NCBI GenBank assembly: GCA_030998015.1
Contig: JARWMV010000094.1
Coordinates: 1 to 58,797 of the forward strand
Source: Ceratorhiza oryzae-sativae
Lineage: Eukaryota; Basidiomycota; Agaricomycetes; Cantharellales; Ceratobasidiaceae
Reading direction: 5' to 3'
Length of the DNA: 58,797 bases
Positions 1 through 8,237 of this stretch are shown here, in pieces. The position numbers and the translations under genes are program-made. Position 1 is the stretch's first letter. Each line of letters starts with the position of its first letter. The notes below the pieces were generated by a model, which did not search any database, was not told where the DNA came from, and was given only the letters and a program-made list of their open reading frames with translations.

Positions 1-203
1 GTCTCTTAGGGTACTACTATTAAACTGTAACAACAATTTTGCATTTATTATTGTATGTAAGTATAACTTTGTTCCCTGTTGATTATCCATTGTTACATTG
101 TTAAGTTTTTATTTAGAATTAAATATTAACATCTTTAGGATTTTCCAACAAATAGTAAAGTTAATTTTTCATAAGATTACTCTTAAGCGTGGCATCTTTA
201 CTT

Positions 204-267
204 ACCACTCAGGAACAATTGAGGCTGGAGTAGACATTGGATTTGCTGGGATATAATTGTCCGAGTG
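204..267 (-). pseudogene. cob: cob exon HSDNY...PEW (third copy, orphan)
   Basis: Third copy, on the minus strand of the short palindrome. Neither the exon before nor the exon after is present in this orientation inside the window, because the sequence ends at base 1. It is either an orphan fragment or the edge of a further repeat unit. Confidence 0.85.
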
Positions 268-359
268 CATTTTAATAAATACTTCTAAAAAATGGTTTTG
301 ATTCGATTCGTGTTCTGCGAGGCCCCAGTCCAGGGGAATTAATAAATTTTAGTGATAGT

Positions 360-531
360 CCGCGCGCGTTAGTTGCTGGTGGGACTTGTCCCACCAACCA
401 ACGTGAGCAATCGCAACCGTTTGCGATTGCTAGTGCGCGGCATAATATCGATATTTAGCCGCCGGCTGAAAATGACGAACGGTCGTCATTTTCTACGAGG
501 GAATCTTTAGGATTCCCTCTAACGCCGGCGG
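360..531 (-). repeat. family A twin-junction element (172 nt)
   Basis: Full copy between the orphan cob exon flank and the NUMOD-like fragment. Family structure: ends CCGCCGGCGTTAG and CTAACGCGCGCGG form a 13-bp imperfect terminal inverted repeat. Module 1 is a CCGCCGGC/GCCGGCGG stem enclosing two hairpins (GAGGGAATC and GAAAATGACGA stems). A palindromic linker AATATCGATATT follows. Module 2 is a CCGCGC/GCGCGG stem enclosing two hairpins (AGCAATCGCAA and GGTGGGAC stems). Confidence 0.95.
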
Positions 532-756
532 AACTTTTTTCCTTGGGGTTAAATAAAGGGGCACCACTATTAATGAATTTGTAAATTGTCACATCGGATA
601 GACCAAAAAAAGCACATAGCTCAGATTTACTTGAAAAATATAGAGGTTTCATAGAATCTGTTTGTGAACTCAAAGCAAGTGTTTCTTTACTTTCAAAATA
701 TGGTGTTAACATGAAAAATTTAGCACTTGTAACCCATTGTTTATTAGATATAACTC

Positions 757-928
757 CCGCGCGCGTTAGTTGCTGGTGGGACTTGTCCCACCAACCAACG
801 TGAGCAATCGCAACCGTTTGCGATTGCTAGTGCGCGGCATAATATCGATATTTAGCCGCCGGCTGAAAATGACGAACGGTCGTCATTTTCTACGAGGGAA
901 TCTTTAGGATTCCCTCTAACGCCGGCGG
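757..928 (-). repeat. family A element (172 nt)
   Basis: Interrupts the intron endonuclease C-terminus in the third copy (532-1349). Confidence 0.95.
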
Positions 929-1272
929 GCACCTTGATCTGAAAATTCATATAAAGGAGGTAGACTTAATATATCGATATTAGAGGCAGTAGACCCCCAA
1001 TGATTGCAATGGCCCTAGTGCCATTACCCCCCCAAACAATGCAGCATAGCTGCATCAGTTTGGGGGGTCAACTGGGGAAAATGTCCGACCCCGATTCATT
1101 CCGGATATTAGTTCTAATAAAAAGTTTTTACCCATGGGTTAAGTGTAGACCTCTAACTAGAACTTCAACCCCTTTTCTCCAATCTTGAAAGTCTAACTCT
1201 TTTATACTTAAAAATTTCAAGTCACTAAGAAAGGGTATAAAGAAGTGATAAATGAAATAAACAAAATAAAAA

Positions 1273-1325
1273 AGTGGTTGATAAAGAGGGGGTTGATAAA
1301 GAGGGGTGGTTGATAAAGAGGGGTT
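1273..1325 (+). repeat. short tandem repeat GTGGTTGATAAAGAGGGG
   Basis: Three near-perfect 18-nt units, one with a small deletion. Copies at about 2744-2797 and 48731-48783 keep three regular units. Confidence 0.85.
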
Positions 1326-1349
1326 AAAAGAGATAAAATTTTGAAACTT

Positions 1350-1521
1350 CCGCGCGCGTTAGTTGCTGGTGGGACTTGTCCCACCAACCAACGTGAGCAA
1401 TCGCAACCGTTTGCGATTGCTAGTGCGCGGCATAATATCGATATTTAGCCGCCGGCTGAAAATGACGAACGGTCGTCATTTTCTACGAGGGAATCTTTAG
1501 GATTCCCTCTAACGCCGGCGG
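1350..1521 (-). repeat. family A element (172 nt)
   Basis: Follows the GTGGTTGATAAAGAGGGG tandem tract (1273-1325); a family C unit begins 57 nt further on. Confidence 0.95.
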
Positions 1522-1929
1522 AGTACCTTTCCATTGTTCAATGTCCAAGTATTAAAATATTAAAGACCTATCTTATGAACCCGTGCACGCCTGCGAACGC
1601 CTTGGCTCATATTGACCTTAAGGTCAATAATCAAGCCAAGTCGGCCCTGGCGTGCGCGCGGCGTCTGATTCCGAGGTACCCTGGAACTTAAAGTTCCAGG
1701 TACCTCGCAATACCTCGCCGCGAACGCGGCCTCGGTAACCAAACCCCTCGGGTCAACAGCATGTATTTATATATAAATACAATGCTGGTTGACCCTAAGC
1801 GGGGGTTTGAAGCATCACCCCGCTAATCGATACCCCTGCCAAGACGTCTTGGCAGGGGTAGGATTGTAAAATAGGTAATGATCTTCGTGGGATTACTATT
1901 CTAGCACCTCCATTATTTGTTTTTATTCA

Positions 1930-2140
1930 CTCGAGAATGCATGTAGATTTGGCGTCCCATCAATGGGACACCAAATCATGCACTCTCGGCCGCGCCGGCC
2001 GCGCTGGGACCGCCCGAATGGATGCCCGTAGGGCTTGGAAATCGCATTTCGGGCGTCCCCAGCGCGGCCGGCGCGGCCGAGAGTGCATGATTTGGTGTCC
2101 CATTGATGGGACGCCAAATCTACATGCATTCTCGAGTGAA
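1930..2140. repeat. large GC hairpin containing the fold of the short palindrome
   Basis: CTCGAGAATGCATGTAGATT, GGCGTCCCAT/ATGGGACACC, GGCCGCGCCGGCCGCGCTGG and a CGCCCGAATGGATGCCCG / GGCTTGGAAATCGC tip, then back. Relatives are at 7258-7362 (left half, interrupted by B hairpins, with the other half CCATTCGGGCGGTCCCAACG at about 7609-7634) and 49387-49529, where the tip is followed by GGTCCCAGCGCGACGG and then unique sequence. Confidence 0.85.
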
Positions 2141-2259
2141 TAAAACAAATAATGGAGGTGCTAGAATAGTAATCCCACGAAGATCATTACCTATTTTACA
2201 ATCCTACCCCTGCCAAGACGTCTTGGCAGGGGTATCGATTAGCGGGGTGATGCTTCAAA

Positions 2260-2487
2260 CCCCCGCTTAGGGTCAACCAGCATTGTATTTATATATAAAT
2301 ACATGCTGTTGACCCGAGGGGTTTGGTTACCGAGGCCGCGTTCGCGGCGAGGTATTGCGAGGTACCCTGGAACTTTAAGTTCCAGGGTACCTCGGAATCA
2401 GACGCCGCGCGCACGCCAGGGCCGACTTGGCTTGATTATTGACCTTAAGGTCAATATGAGCCAAGGCGTTCGCAGGCGTGCACGGGT
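2260..2487 (+). repeat. family C multi-hairpin element
   Basis: Order: CCCCCGCTTAGGGTCAACCAG arm with a TATTTATATATAAATA hairpin, GAGGCCGCGTTCGCGG hairpin, GAGGTACCCTGGAAC hairpin, CGCCGCGCGCACGCC, a TTGACCTTAAGGTCAA hairpin within TTGGCT/AGCCAA arms, end GCACGGGT. Copies at 1579-1806 (-) and 49038-49265 (-). Confidence 0.85.
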
Positions 2488-2544
2488 TCATAAGATAGGT
2501 CTTTAATATTTTAATACTTGGACATTGAACAATGGAAAGGTACT

Positions 2545-2716
2545 CCGCCGGCGTTAGAGGGAATCCTAAAGATTCCCTCGTAGAAAATGACGACCGTTCG
2601 TCATTTTCAGCCGGCGGCTAAATATCGATATTATGCCGCGCACTAGCAATCGCAAACGGTTGCGATTGCTCACGTTGGTTGGTGGGACAAGTCCCACCAG
2701 CAACTAACGCGCGCGG
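2545..2716 (+). repeat. family A element (172 nt)
   Basis: Mirror of 1350-1521 across the short palindrome; right-arm copy at 48809-48980 (-). Confidence 0.95.
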
Positions 2717-2996
2717 AAGTTTCAAAATTTTATCTCTTTTAACCCCTCTTTATCAACCACCCCTCTTTATCAACCACCCCTCTTTATCAACCACTTTTTT
2801 ATTTTGTTTATTTCATTTATCACTTCTTTATACCCTTTCTTAGTGACTTGAAATTTTTAAGTATAAAAGAGTTAGACTTTCAAGATTGGAGAAAAGGGGT
2901 TGAAGTTCTAGTTAGAGGTCTACACTTAACAACCATGGGTAAAAACTTTTTATTAGAACTAATATCCGGAATGAATCGGGGTCGGACATTTTCCCC

Positions 2997-3090
2997 AGTT
3001 GACCCCCCAAACTGATGCAGCTATGCTGCATTGTTTGGGGGGGTAATGGCACTAGGGCCATTGCAATCATTGGGGGTCTACTGCCTCTAA
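2997..3090 (+). repeat. family B double hairpin
   Basis: A CCCCCCAAACTGATGCAGC hairpin followed by a GGCACTAGGGCC-type segment and a CCAATGATTGCAATCATTGG-type hairpin. The spacer is TAATGG. It lies in the intron endonuclease tail. Copies at about 994-1072 (-) and 48435-48527 (-). Confidence 0.8.
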
Positions 3091-3141
3091 TATCGATATA
3101 TTAAGTCTACCTCCTTTATATGAATTTTCAGATCAAGGTGC

Positions 3142-3313
3142 CCGCCGGCGTTAGAGGGAATCCTAAAGATTCCCTCGTAGAAAATGACGACCGTTCGTCA
3201 TTTTCAGCCGGCGGCTAAATATCGATATTATGCCGCGCACTAGCAATCGCAAACGGTTGCGATTGCTCACGTTGGTTGGTGGGACAAGTCCCACCAGCAA
3301 CTAACGCGCGCGG
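3142..3313 (+). repeat. family A element (172 nt)
   Basis: Inside the intron endonuclease remnant 2717-3538; right-arm copy at 48212-48383 (-). Confidence 0.95.
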
Positions 3314-3538
3314 GAGTTATATCTAATAAACAATGGGTTACAAGTGCTAAATTTTTCATGTTAACACCATATTTTGAAAGTAAAGAAACACTTGCTTTGA
3401 GTTCACAAACAGATTCTATGAAACCTCTATATTTTTCAAGTAAATCTGAGCTATGTGCTTTTTTTGGTCTATCCGATGTGACAATTTACAAATTCATTAA
3501 TAGTGGTGCCCCTTTATTTAACCCCAAGGAAAAAAGTT

Positions 3539-3710
3539 CCGCCGGCGTTAGAGGGAATCCTAAAGATTCCCTCGTAGAAAATGACGACCGTTCGTCATTT
3601 TCAGCCGGCGGCTAAATATCGATATTATGCCGCGCACTAGCAATCGCAAACGGTTGCGATTGCTCACGTTGGTTGGTGGGACAAGTCCCACCAGCAACTA
3701 ACGCGCGCGG
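3539..3710 (+). repeat. family A element (172 nt)
   Basis: Cuts the NUMOD-like segment 96 nt upstream of the HSDNY cob exon, within intron sequence; right-arm copy at 47815-47986 (-). Confidence 0.95.
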
Positions 3711-3805
3711 ACTATCACTAAAATTTATTAATTCCCCTGGACTGGGGCCTCGCAGAACACGAATCGAATCAAAACCATTTTTTAGAAGAAGTATTTATTA
3801 AAATG

Positions 3806-3869
3806 CACTCGGACAATTATATCCCAGCAAATCCAATGTCTACTCCAGCCTCAATTGTTCCTGAGTGGT
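3806..3869 (+). CDS. cob: cob exon HSDNY...PEW (left-arm copy)
   Basis: Identical in coding content to 47656-47719. Here it follows intron/HEG sequence (2717-3805) and the short palindrome fold rather than the upstream cob exon, so this copy has no visible 5' part of the gene. It is followed by the group I intron 3870-4410. Confidence 0.9.
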
Positions 3870-4410
3870 AAGTAAAGATGCCACGCTTAAGAGTAATCTT
3901 ATGAAAAATTAACTTTACTATTTGTTGGAAAATCCTAAAGATGTTAATATTTAATTCTAAATAAAAACTTAACAATGTAACAATGGATAATCAACAGGGA
4001 ACAAAGTTATACTTACATACAATAATAAATGCAAAATTGTTGTTACAGTTTAATAGTAGTACCCTAAGAGACTATACGTAAAGCTCCTTCCCTCCGCGCT
4101 CTTTGATCGCCCGCAGGGCGGCCTAAGCGCGGAGGGCTCCACTAATCGATGATTTGCGAAGGCAAATCTACACCCTGCCTAGAGAACTGCGCTTTAGCGC
4201 ACGTCTTGGCAGGGGTATCGATTAGCGGGGAATTGTAAATTGAGGATGAAGAAATAGTCCAGCCATTTTATTAACAAAAATGGATAATATATAATTTCCA
4301 ACTCTCTGATCGCGCCTTTAGGCGCGGCCTAAGCGCTGAGGACTCCTAAATTGGGGGTGATTTGCGCAGGCAAATCTACACCCCCAATTTGGGGTTATAT
4401 TATAAATGTG
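3870..4410 (+). other. group I intron in cob with a family D insertion (left arm)
   Basis: This 541-nt intron separates PEW(Y) from LLPYY. It starts after a T and ends in G. A probable P7 is GACTAT (4070-4075, within AGAGACTATACGT, like the conserved R element) paired with ATAGTC (4254-4259, like the S element). The 141-nt family D unit (4090-4230) lies between the two P7 strands, where P3/P8 loops normally sit. The mobile hairpin therefore appears tolerated inside a catalytic-core loop. No HEG is present; the remaining sequence is AT-rich. Mirror at 47115-47655 (-). Confidence 0.75.
4090..4230 (+). repeat. family D two-module element (141 nt)
   Basis: Module 1 is CCCTCCGCGC...GCGCGGAGGG around a CGCCCGCAGGGCG hairpin. 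Module 2 is CTAATCGAT...ATCGATTAG around GATTTGCGAAGGCAAATC and CCCTGCC...GGCAGGGG hairpins with a TGCGCTTTAGCGCA tip. It sits inside the group I intron 3870-4410. Right-arm copy at 47295-47435. Confidence 0.9.
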
Positions 4411-4456
4411 ATCTTTTACCTTACTATGCAATTTTACGATCTATCCCTAACAAATT
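4411..4456 (+). CDS. cob: cob micro-exon LLPYYAILRSIPNK (left arm)
   Basis: This 46-nt exon supplies AT to finish the Tyr codon opened at 3869, then encodes LLPYYAILRSIPNK and the first two bases of a Leu codon. In cytochrome b this segment directly follows PEWY and precedes LLGVIAMF. The upstream intron ends in G (4410) and the exon ends in T (4456), matching group I splice sites. It is easy to miss because it opens no ORF of its own. The boundary at 4456/4457 is inferred; reading to 4457 would encode the same residues. Confidence 0.9.
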
Positions 4457-4911
4457 AAATCTTCTAGTGGTTTGTATAAATTTTACTGTATGCTTGGAAG
4501 TCTTGTAGTTTAAGTACTGTATTTCACAGTAAAAATCTTAAAACTTGTTTAAGATAACCAGCAAGTTTTTCATTACCGAGGTATTGCGAGCTCGGAATCA
4601 GGCGCCTCGTGCTTTGCTCGGTCAAAAAACTTCATAGACTATACGTAAAACTCTAGATTACAAAATTTTCCTGGTTCAATCTTACGGACTGGTTAGTGCA
4701 CAGCAATTGCCCAAATTTGAGAATTGCTGGTTCAATTTTTAGATAAGATATAGTCAATAAAGGCTGGAAGATTTTACGGAAATAGTATTTCTTATTTTAA
4801 TCTATGCTCAAAATTCTGAATTTTCCAATTTCAATTCAACCGATAAAAACAATTTGTCTATCTCTTCTGCACGTGAGCAATTAAACCGATGTAAAAACGA
4901 ACCGCCTTCTC

Positions 4912-4958
4912 CCGCGCGCGTTAGAGGGAATCTTTCAGATTCCCTCTAACGCCGGCGG
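4912..4958 (-). repeat. 47-nt solo family A form
   Basis: Only the two terminal repeats and one GAGGGAATC hairpin remain: CCGCGCGCGTTAG then the hairpin then CTAACGCCGGCGG. It sits between codons for PPS and EGVPA in the broken endonuclease 4809-6703. Right-arm copy at 46567-46613. Confidence 0.95.
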
Positions 4959-5087
4959 GAGAAGGAGTTCCTGCGAATTTCAAATTACCTCCTAATTTTA
5001 ATCCGGAAGAGTTTCGTTTAGTAGCAAATGGATTTTTCCAAGCTGAAGGACATATTTCTTGTAGAATTAGAGGTAATAACTTTATGC

Positions 5088-5301
5088 CCGCCGGCGTTAG
5101 AGGGAATCCTCAGTTGAGGTAGCCTTGACCATGAGTCCAGGCTACCTCACATAAAGATTCCCTCGTAGAAAATGACGACCGTTCGTCATTTTCAGCCGGC
5201 GGCTAAATATCGATATTATGCCGCGCACTAGCAATCGCAAACGGTTGCGATTGCTCACGTTGGTTGGTGGGACAAGTCCCACCAGCAACTAACGCGCGCG
5301 G
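5088..5301 (+). repeat. family A element, 214-nt loop-insertion form
   Basis: The GAGGGAATC hairpin loop carries an extra GAGGTAGCC/GGCTACCTC hairpin (short version). It interrupts a LAGLIDADG_1 gene after GNNFM. Right-arm copy at 46224-46437 (-). Confidence 0.95.
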
Positions 5302-5469
5302 GCTATTAATCAGAATCTATCACCTCAAAGTTTAGAATTTTTTCTAACTCTTTGGTATGTTTTAGGGCAAACAGGTACATTAGGCATAACTGTCAATAAA
5401 CACGGGAAATTGGTTATACGGTTATCTTCTGAAAGTTGGGATACAATACTTAATTCCTATTCTAAATAT

Positions 5470-5691
5470 CCGCCGGCGTTAGAGGGAATCCTCAGATGAG
5501 GTAGCCTTGACCATGAGTCTCATGGTCCAGGCTACCTCCCATAAAGATTCCCTCGTAGAAAATGACGACCGTTCGTCATTTTCAGCCGGCGGCTAAATAT
5601 CGATATTATGCCGCGCACTAGCAATCGCAAACGGTTGCGATTGCTCACGTTGGTTGGTGGGACAAGTCCCACCAGCAACTAACGCGCGCGG
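5470..5691 (+). repeat. family A element, 222-nt loop-insertion form
   Basis: The extra hairpin is the long version (GACCATGAG/CTCATGGTC extended). It is directly abutted by family G at 5692. Right-arm copy at 45834-46055 (-). Confidence 0.95.
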
Positions 5692-5900
5692 GCCCCCGCT
5701 CTATCGGCTAAAATCTTAGGTGTAACCCAAGATTTCAGCCGCCCTGCCTAGAGAACTGCGCTTTAGCGCACGTCTTGGCAGGGGTAATAAAGCGGAGGGT
5801 CAACGACCCGTGGGCATTGTTAACGAGGCCGCGTTCGCGGCGAGCCGCGCGCACGCCAGGGCCGCCTTGGCAAGCCAAGGCGTTCGCAGGCGTGCACGGG
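5692..5900 (+). repeat. family G multi-hairpin element
   Basis: GCCCCCGCTCTATCGG arm, TCTTAGGTGTAACCCAAGA hairpin, GCCCTGCCTAGAGAACTGCG hairpin (shared with family D), GAGGCCGCG hairpin, and the family C end GCACGGGT. A chimera of C and D modules. Right-arm copy at 45625-45833. Confidence 0.85.
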
Positions 5901-6151
5901 TAATATTTATGGAGAAAAATTTATTGCTTTTCAAAAATTGTCAGACATACGACGTTTAACATCTAATAATTTAAAATTAGATCCTTTTTCACTGGCTCTT
6001 GCTACACACATTGTTTATGACCTTTCAGCAGATGGAGTAAATAGAAAACTATCTTTATCGGAACAATTAAATTTAATGAGTCTTAATTTAACTAATGTAA
6101 AACTTCCCACTTACACTGATAATTTGACTACCCCATCTATATTTTTTATTA

Positions 6152-6315
6152 CCCGTGCACGCCTGCGAACGCCTTGGCTTGCCAAGGCGGCCCTGGCGTG
6201 CGCGCGGCTCGCCGCGAACGCGGCCTCGTTAACAATGCCCACGGGTCGTTGACCCTCCGCTTTAGCGGCTGAAATCTTGGGTTACACCTAAGATTTTAGC
6301 CGATAGAGCGGGGGC
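6152..6315 (-). repeat. family G element with ATTA target duplication
   Basis: ATTA at 6148-6151 and 6316-6319; the period is 168 nt (56 codons). Removal restores IFFIIGFILGD, the second catalytic motif of the broken LAGLIDADG_1 gene. It lacks the GCCCTGCC module. Right-arm copy at 45210-45373. Confidence 0.88.
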
Positions 6316-6476
6316 ATTATAGGGTTTATTCTTGGTGACTGTAAATGGGGGGCTTAGCAGTACCCCGCTAATCGATACCCCTGCCAAGACGTGCGCTAAA
6401 GCGCAGTTCTCTAGGCAGGGCGGCTGAAATCTTGGGTTACACCTAAGATTTTAGCCGATAGAGCGGGGGCATTATC

Positions 6477-6511
6477 CGCCTCCTGGATCTCTAGAGATCC
6501 AGGGAGCGGAG
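6477..6511. repeat. single hairpin E with TTATCC duplication
   Basis: CCGCCTCCTGGATCTCTAGAGATCCAGG type hairpin flanked by TTATCC on both sides (about 6473-6478 and 6512-6517). A second copy, without a clear duplication, is at about 10892-10926. Confidence 0.75.
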
Positions 6512-7068
6512 TTATCCTAACAAACGACTTCAATAAACATTTATGAGCTTGAAATTGGGCGAGATGTTGAGTCTTGGTTTAGGGATTCTCACGATGGACA
6601 ATTGAAATGTATCCATCGTTACGGAATTGTTCTTCGGGTAAAATTATTAGTCATTTTGGTGAAACACCATAAGAAGTTATACTTAATGGAGGAAATTCGG
6701 ACCTAAAAAAGTTTAATTTTAATTAATACTTCCTATAAATTAATTCCAGCCTAAAATTTTATTTAACGCTTAATCTATGTTTTATAAACCGTCTTTGTTA
6801 AGCTTTTTAATTTAAATCAAATATTCACCCTAAAAAGAATAAAAGAGAAGGTAAGTAATTTTATCTATTTACCTATTTTACCATACTCCACTAACTACCC
6901 CATTTTGACGGCACGGTTGTTTTTGCGCTGTGGACTCCGACTAAAGTAGGCGTTTCTACTGACCCCCAAACATGTGCAGCTACGCTGCATTGTTTGGTGG
7001 GCAGCAACCCATTTCCACTGGGCCCCCCCCCAATGACTTACAGCATGTTGGGGGGGGTAGAGGATGTG

Positions 7069-7240
7069 CCGCGCGCGTTAGTTGCTGGTGGGACTTGTCC
7101 CACCAACCAACGTAAGCAATCGCAACCGTTTGCGATTGCTAGTGCGCGGAATAATATCGATATTTAGCCGCCGGCTGAAAATGACGAGTGGTCGTCATTT
7201 TCTACGAGGGAATCTTTCAGATTCCCTCTAACGCCGGCGG
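7069..7240 (-). repeat. diverged family A element (172 nt)
   Basis: The most diverged full copy. Changes fall mostly in hairpin loops and linkers (AGTGG for AACGG in one loop, TTTCA for TTTAG in another, GTAAGC for GTGAGC, GGAATAAT for GGCATAAT), leaving stems paired. It shares the TTTCA loop with the solo form at 4912. Right-arm copy at 44285-44456 (+). Confidence 0.95.
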
Positions 7241-7923
7241 GAGATCACTCTCTGACACTCGAGAATGCATGTAGATTTGGCGTCCCATCAATGGGACACC
7301 AAATCATGCACTCTCGGCCGCGCCGGCCGCGCTGGGGACGCCCGAAATGCGATTTCCAAAAACACCCCCAAACATGTGCAGCTACGCTGCATTGTTTGGG
7401 GGTGGTTTTGGGCCCTAGTGCCCCCCAAACATGTGCAGCTACGCTGCATTGTTTGGGGGGCATCCACCCCCCAAATGAAGCAATTACGGGGCCTCTAAAA
7501 TAGCTTTGCTATTTTAAGTGGCCCCTAATTGCATCATTGGGGGTCTACGGGCACAAGGATTCCTATGGAATCCTTCCATGCAAGATTTATAAAATCTTGC
7601 TGGACCGAAACCATTCGGGCGGTCCCAACGCGACGGTATGATATACCTTTAATATGTTAGTCTTATAATATGTATTTATTTTAACAATGTTTTATTTAAT
7701 ATCTTCTCTTCGAATATTTCTTTTTTTAATTCTACTTTGTGCCACGGCATTTTTATTCTATATGGATTGTATTCAGTCAATTGGATTTGAAATGGCTATC
7801 TTTAGTGGACTATTATTTAGTTCTGCAGTTCCCATTAACCCCGCTGATGATAAACGCCACCGCTTAACTAATAAGGAAAAAGAACAATTTACTCTTTCTC
7901 AAAAACTAACAGAAATTGCCGTT

Positions 7924-8017
7924 GACCCCCCAAACTGATGCAGCTATGCTGCATTGTTTGGGGGGGTAATGGCACTCCCAATACGCTGGCCCGTAGGGCT
8001 TGGTAACGCATTGGGAG
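7924..8017 (+). repeat. family B double hairpin with GCCGTT target duplication
   Basis: Hairpin 1 (GACCCCCCAAAC...GTTTGGGGGGG), spacer TAATGG (7967-7972), hairpin 2 (CTCCCAATACGC...GCATTGGGAG). It is flanked by GCCGTT at 7918-7923 and 8018-8023. Removing 100 nt restores E-I-A-V-G-L-I-L-G-D of the endonuclease. The spacer pairs with CCGTT if one G-U pair is allowed. Right-arm copy at about 43508-43601. Confidence 0.9.
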
Positions 8018-8237
8018 GCCGTTGGGCTTATTCTAGGCGATCTTAATATTGAGAAACAAAAAGGTGGTGTCAATGCACGATTACGGTTTGAACAAGGAGT
8101 TATTCACAAAGAATATTTGTTCCACCTTTATTCTATATTTCAAGAATATTGTTCTCAAGTTCCAATGATACAGACACATAATCCTCTATCAAACAATAAA
8201 ACAGGGAAAATACATTATAGTATAAGATTCAAAACTC

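Larger units (their letters stand above)
532..1349 (-). pseudogene. LAGLIDADG_1 C-terminus and NUMOD-like tail (third copy)
   Basis: Inverted copy of 2717-3538 in the short palindrome, interrupted at the same place by family A (757-928). A small triplet difference (near 1136) and a repeat-unit change in the GTGGTTGATAAAGAGGGG tract (1273-1325) separate it from the other copies. Confidence 0.6.
2717..3538 (+). pseudogene. LAGLIDADG_1 C-terminus and NUMOD-like tail (left arm)
   Basis: This is the remnant of an intron-encoded homing endonuclease just upstream of the HSDNY exon. At about 2842-2997 one frame reads SDLKFLSIKELDFQDWRKGV, then HLTTMG and ELISGMNRGR. That is the family's usual C-terminal pattern, in which an F..DW/FCK stretch leads to HLT..G and then to SGMN.GR. 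A family B element follows (about 2997-3090) and a family A element interrupts at 3142-3313. At 3358-3538 the frame resumes with a helix-turn-helix-like segment (SELCAFFGLSDVTIYKFINSG) resembling a NUMOD1 module, cut by family A at 3539. The N-terminal catalytic half is missing because the palindrome fold lies upstream. Confidence 0.65.
1..4072. repeat. short palindrome (inverted repeat folding near 2036)
   Basis: Bases 1-2035 are the reverse complement of about 2036-4072. Both arms carry a cob exon, two intron-HEG fragments, three family A elements and one family C element. Paired positions sum to about 4070 in the middle and 4073 at the ends; small indels separate the arms (one versus two TTC near 287/3786, and a 3-nt difference near 1136/2932). 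The fold lies inside a GC-rich hairpin (about 1930-2140). The same unit occurs a third time at about 47453-49490 (-). The window starts inside this palindrome, so its true outer limit is unknown. Confidence 0.95.
4809..6703 (+). pseudogene. LAGLIDADG_1 homing endonuclease broken by at least five hairpin elements (left arm)
   Basis: One coding sequence can be followed through successive insertions. NLSISSAREQLNRCKNEPPS is followed by a 47-nt solo A form (4912-4958). Then PPNFNPEEFRLVANGFFQAE, GHISCRIRGNN carries the first LAGLIDADG motif (GFFQAEGHI), followed by family A (5088-5301). LSPQSLEFFLTLWYVLGQTG runs to Y at 5469, followed by A (5470-5691) and G (5692-5900). FIAFQKLSDIRRLTSNNLKL runs to IFFI at 6151, followed by G (6152-6315). 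IIGFILGDCKWG is the second motif, followed by D/G debris and hairpin E (6477-6511). The tail is ELEIGRDVESWFRDSHDGQL and onward. The peptide is lost unless the insertions are removed from RNA or bypassed. Mirror at 44822-46716. Confidence 0.75.

Noticed and set aside
1560..2506. Several 60-70 codon frames on both strands of the hairpin complex
   Set aside because: They are translations of family C and of the terminal hairpin; identical peptides recur wherever the repeat recurs.
3142..3710. Regularly spaced A elements as a CRISPR array
   Set aside because: The elements are 172 nt, structured, dispersed and in both orientations, with no short constant spacers and no cas-like genes; this is mitochondrial DNA.
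4490..4565. tRNA-like sequence with a possible TTC anticodon (TACTG/CAGTA stem)
   Set aside because: The anticodon loop lacks T before the anticodon, the acceptor arms do not pair and the D arm is missing; it is more likely intron sequence near the group I core.
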